DNA from: Saccoglossus kowalevskii
Lineage: Eukaryota > Hemichordata > Enteropneusta > Harrimaniidae
Length of the DNA stretch: 39,547 bases
Reading direction: 5' to 3'
Assembly (NCBI RefSeq): GCF_000003605.2
Contig: NW_003121417.1
Span: forward strand, 170,442-209,988
This document shows, in pieces, positions 36,148-39,547 of this stretch. Within the stretch, counting starts at the first letter, position 1. Each line of letters opens with the position of its first letter. The translations under genes and the position numbers were made by a program. The notes under the pieces are model-generated. The model ran no database searches. It saw only the letters and a program-made list of their open reading frames with translations, and had not been told where the DNA came from.

Positions 36148-36802
36148 GATAATATGATCAGCAGTCAATGCGCATCGATGCCAATATCATTCATAGATAA
36201 TTCATCAGTCTACTGGGAACGTCTTACAGACGGTTAATATAATCATCCCAAAGCATGTGTAAGATAAGATACCCAGCTTTACAGTGAGAGCTGAGCACAA
36301 ACAGTCCCATATGACTGAATTATTGAGAACTTTAAATTAGTCCTTACTGCTACAATAATTGATTTTAATACTGCATAGGTACATTTTCAACACGTAAACC
36401 AAACTGCCGGCAACTGCAGTATCAGCCGCTGTGAATCTGTTAAACCTTGTAAATGTGTTTCAATTACGGGAACAATACTTCCCTGCCGTTATAAACGCAG
36501 TTATCACCGCAAATGCCACGTGTTGTACTGACTTCAAAACTGAACCAATAAAACAATATGCTATGCAACTATACATACCACATATAATAAAAAAGAATTA
36601 CTTCCGTGGGAGTCAAATATCGAATATTTTGAAACCCGTAGATTTTATTATTATTATCTCTATGTCCATGCCGCGCAATAAATAAGCCAGAGTGTCACGA
36701 CAATGTGTTCGCCATGGTAATTTACTTGTCTGCGTCATTTCAACACGTTCGCTATTGTAAACATTTAATCAGTGTTCGTAATCATTAGCTCGTCGCGCGA
36801 TC
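36146..36802. other. Non-coding stretch
   Basis: AT-rich sequence with an E-box at 36517-36522. No supported gene. Confidence 0.5.
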
Positions 36803-37111
36803 ATGCACGTATACCCACTCGCTGTACACCACCGGTGGAGCGAGGAAACGCACCATATCTTAAGATGTGAATATCGATTATACTTTGACCGAGGGCAGAA
36901 TTCAACGGTTGTCCTTTATGAATATTTTAGGCGACACATATTGTTGATAATTTTATATGCACGCACAATAAACCAGATACGATCAGGCTTGATTGTCCGT
37001 CTTCTTGATGGTGACATTAATTGCGATTGTTCGTCGCGGGGATCGTTTCGAGCGTTCTCGATAATACATACTAATTGCAACTGTCACGTACCGCTATATA
37101 CATCGATGTAA
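36803..37111 (+). CDS. Hypothetical 102-codon open frame
   Basis: An ATG-started plus-strand frame. CpG-rich patches flank it at the start (36789-36850) and near the end (37030-37060). The middle is hydrophobic (about residues 45-55) and the second half has three cysteines in a CDC/NCNC-like arrangement. No signal peptide or family is recognised. This length is compatible with chance in this DNA, so it is listed only as a candidate. Confidence 0.15.
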   Translation: MHVYPLAVHHRWSEETHHILRCEYRLYFDRGQNSTVVLYEYFRRHILLIILYARTINQIRSGLIVRLLDGDINCDCSSRGSFRAFSIIHTNCNCHVPLYTSM

Positions 37112-39547
37112 ATATTATCGTCAATTTCAACTGTAGCGATTAACCAAAAATATAAATTCTGAGCACAGACTGACTGTGTAACTCTAATGTAAAGACCGCT
37201 TAATAATCCCGATCAAATAGGAATATGATGAGCTCTTTGATGATTGCTGGCCTAGATAACACATGTTAAATTTTGATCTTTCGGAGTCGATTCTGAACTT
37301 AGTCACAGAACAATAATAAATCCCACTTACGAGAAAGGTTAGGCGACTGCTTTAAGTTTGTTTCAATTTGTTGTACTTCAAAAAGAAATCTATCTTACTT
37401 CTGAGGGCACTTTTCACTATTTTCACACGGAGCCATAGATATACTATAGATTATATCTCACTAGTGACTACCCAATTTTAGATTTATTGTGCGAGATATT
37501 AATACACTAGCATAATTAATAACAGTTTATTTTGGTATGGACTTGTAATAATTGAATAACTGCTAAAATTGTTAACAACTGTTAAAATAATGTTAGAAAA
37601 TGTTAGAAACTATTCCACTATAAACCTTAAAAAGGACTGGGCTAGTGATTTTATATCTGTTAATTTTCGTTTTTGCTGAAGCATAACCAAATCGACGAAA
37701 CCATGGCGAGTCGATTAACTCGTTATCTGGCGTTTAGGTCAATTCATGAATTGATGTTAATCGTAAATATAACATAATAACTCGCGGGCATATTGTGGTT
37801 GGATCTCAAATATATTCAGATCCGTATATGTTGGTTATTGGCGTGGTCTTATTTTACAGGTTTAGTTGCTTTGTTTGATTTGTTGGTAGTTGAATCGACC
37901 AAATGGGTCAAATAATTACTTCAGATAAAATATCATATTAAATATTATCATATTAGAAATTCTGAGACAACAATATATAACTACATAATTCACAAAATGC
38001 ATTTTACATTAATGTAAAATCTACTCAGAAACGTGAGAACATATAACATCTACATTTTTCGTGCGAATACAAAATTGTTAAAAACAACTTGATGGAAACA
38101 GAATACATCGGATGCGAATAGATTGATCCTCTGATTTGTCTATGTCGCCTTAGTTGTAATGGGATATATTTGGGGCATCACTTCATATCTTTGTCAACAA
38201 AGCGATATGCCTGATTTACCGTGGTAATAAGCACACATGGACAGTAGGTCAATATGACTAATTATAATAAAGTTTCATATAAAAAAAATAGAATGACTTT
38301 ACTGCAATTATAAGATCTCACATCCGAATTATGTATACATCCCGCATGTGAATGTTATGCTATCGCTAATGTAAATCGCATTATAATGTAATATTAGCAA
38401 TCAACATGCACACTCGTAATTTGAATAATTCACGAGGCAATATGATATGTTATAATCACTTATAAATAATATACGCAAAAATAACATGTAGCCAAAAAGC
38501 AATGTAGCTTGTTTGAAAGAGAAAATGTGGACATCTTGTGTTTGAATATTTCAATATTTGTTTCACAAAGACCTAAAATGTCTTTTGGTGTTGACTGCAA
38601 TTGATATGCACTCTATTCGCATGGACTGGTTGTTTGCAGGAAATTAATAAAACAGAAAGCAGATGCATCATGGGATAATATTCAATGGCTAAATTGTTAA
38701 TAACGTTTTCGCCTTGTCTTATTCTCAAGCACACCCGGGTATGACGCAGTGTCAATCGCCATGGCAACCACGCCACTCTTATCAAAACGGAACATGCGTA
38801 CACTCATACTTTATTATTTGGATACAATGTTGTAGTAACGTCACTCCCGAACAAACTGGAAACAGCGTTGCAAAATATGATTCGGACCAGTTCAAGACGT
38901 GTATTGAGCAATAGAAAAAAAATATTCAGGATGCTGTCATCTAAGTTAATCATTGTATTTTTCTAGTACAGTAAACGTAATGAGCTGAGAACGATCAAAG
39001 CAAATTACAAACAAAAAATTATTAGATTTAAAACTACTGAATCGTCGGGCTTACAATGTAGTCATTGAGACGAGACGGACGGTGTTGATAAATTGCTTAG
39101 TTATTCCGCTTACATCAATTTAGAATTACTTATTTAATCAACGACTAATTTGTGCGCTGTCAAGAAGACGAAATCTGCACGTAATAAATTGAATGATATT
39201 CGTCAGTGAAGCGTTATTATTCAATGTAGACATTACGATAATGACTGTAAGTCAGTAAGCTTTATTTCAATTAACCCTGTATTTAATACATGGGATAAGC
39301 AAACAATGCCCAGAAAATGTAATAAATAACTGACATGAAATGTCAATAAGACCCAATCATGCTTGCATCAATTTGAATAAATTACCAGATAAGTTGCTAT
39401 ATACATCCGGGCATTTTCACCGCATAGCAACCATCACGGTGTAAACAAAGACCGAAAACTCTCAGAAAACAGTACTTTGGGATCCTTGTTGAAACTCCTT
39501 TGAACAGCGTGACAAGATTATCCATGCGTGTGTAACATATATAAATT
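37112..39547. other. Non-coding stretch to the window end
   Basis: AT-rich. An X-box-like ATCGCCATGGCAAC lies at 38755-38768 within a slightly GC-richer segment (38710-38800), and AATGTTAGAA is duplicated near 37590-37610. No supported gene. Confidence 0.5.

Overview
The window looks like invertebrate metazoan nuclear DNA. It is AT-rich (roughly one third G+C by eye), shows no obvious CpG depletion, and carries long (TA)n and (AAAT)n microsatellites. There are no operons and no bacterial-type gene density. The species cannot be named from the sequence; a marine deuterostome or spiralian would fit, but that is an inference.

One gene is well supported: an intronless class A (rhodopsin-family) G-protein-coupled receptor of 362 residues on the minus strand at 14698-15786. 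Its TM2, TM3 and TM7 motifs most resemble the thyrotropin-releasing-hormone, ghrelin and neuromedin-U group of peptide receptors. It lacks the usual TM5 proline and TM6 tryptophan. The roughly 380 bases upstream of its ATG are richer in G+C than the surroundings and hold CCAAT boxes and a CACGTG E-box.

Layout. 1-14.3 kb: mostly non-coding, with an edge (TA)n tract, an (AAAT)n tract at 6.0 kb, several unproven exon-like open segments (about 4.0, 4.7-5.2, 8.9 and 11.3 kb), a CpG-dense patch at 9.4-9.65 kb, and a promoter-like cluster at 10.39-10.60 kb with an exact TCTCGCGAGA motif between two identical 37-bp repeats. 14.3-16.2 kb: the receptor with its flanks. 17.2 kb: (TTTA)n. 18.5 and 21.4 kb: two ATG-started open frames of unknown meaning. 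23.86 and 24.79 kb: two diverged copies of a CpG-rich hairpin element. 29.4-29.8 kb: a diverged interspersed or tandem repeat. 32.1-32.5 kb: a CpG-dense patch followed by a tandem GC-rich repeat with two E2F-type sites. 34.05-34.62 kb: a tandem duplication with an unusually well conserved 105-bp core, followed by a perfect NRF1-type site at 34.84 kb. 36.07 kb: (TA)n. 36.8-39.5 kb: one 102-codon open frame and otherwise nothing recognisable.

I see no RNA gene, no transposase or reverse transcriptase frame, no CRISPR array and no clear multi-gene system. The most useful leads are the divergent receptor, the paired hairpin element, the 34-kb duplication, and three promoter-type motifs (BANP-like, E2F-like, NRF1-like) not attached to any visible gene. 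Those three may mark first exons of unannotated transcripts.
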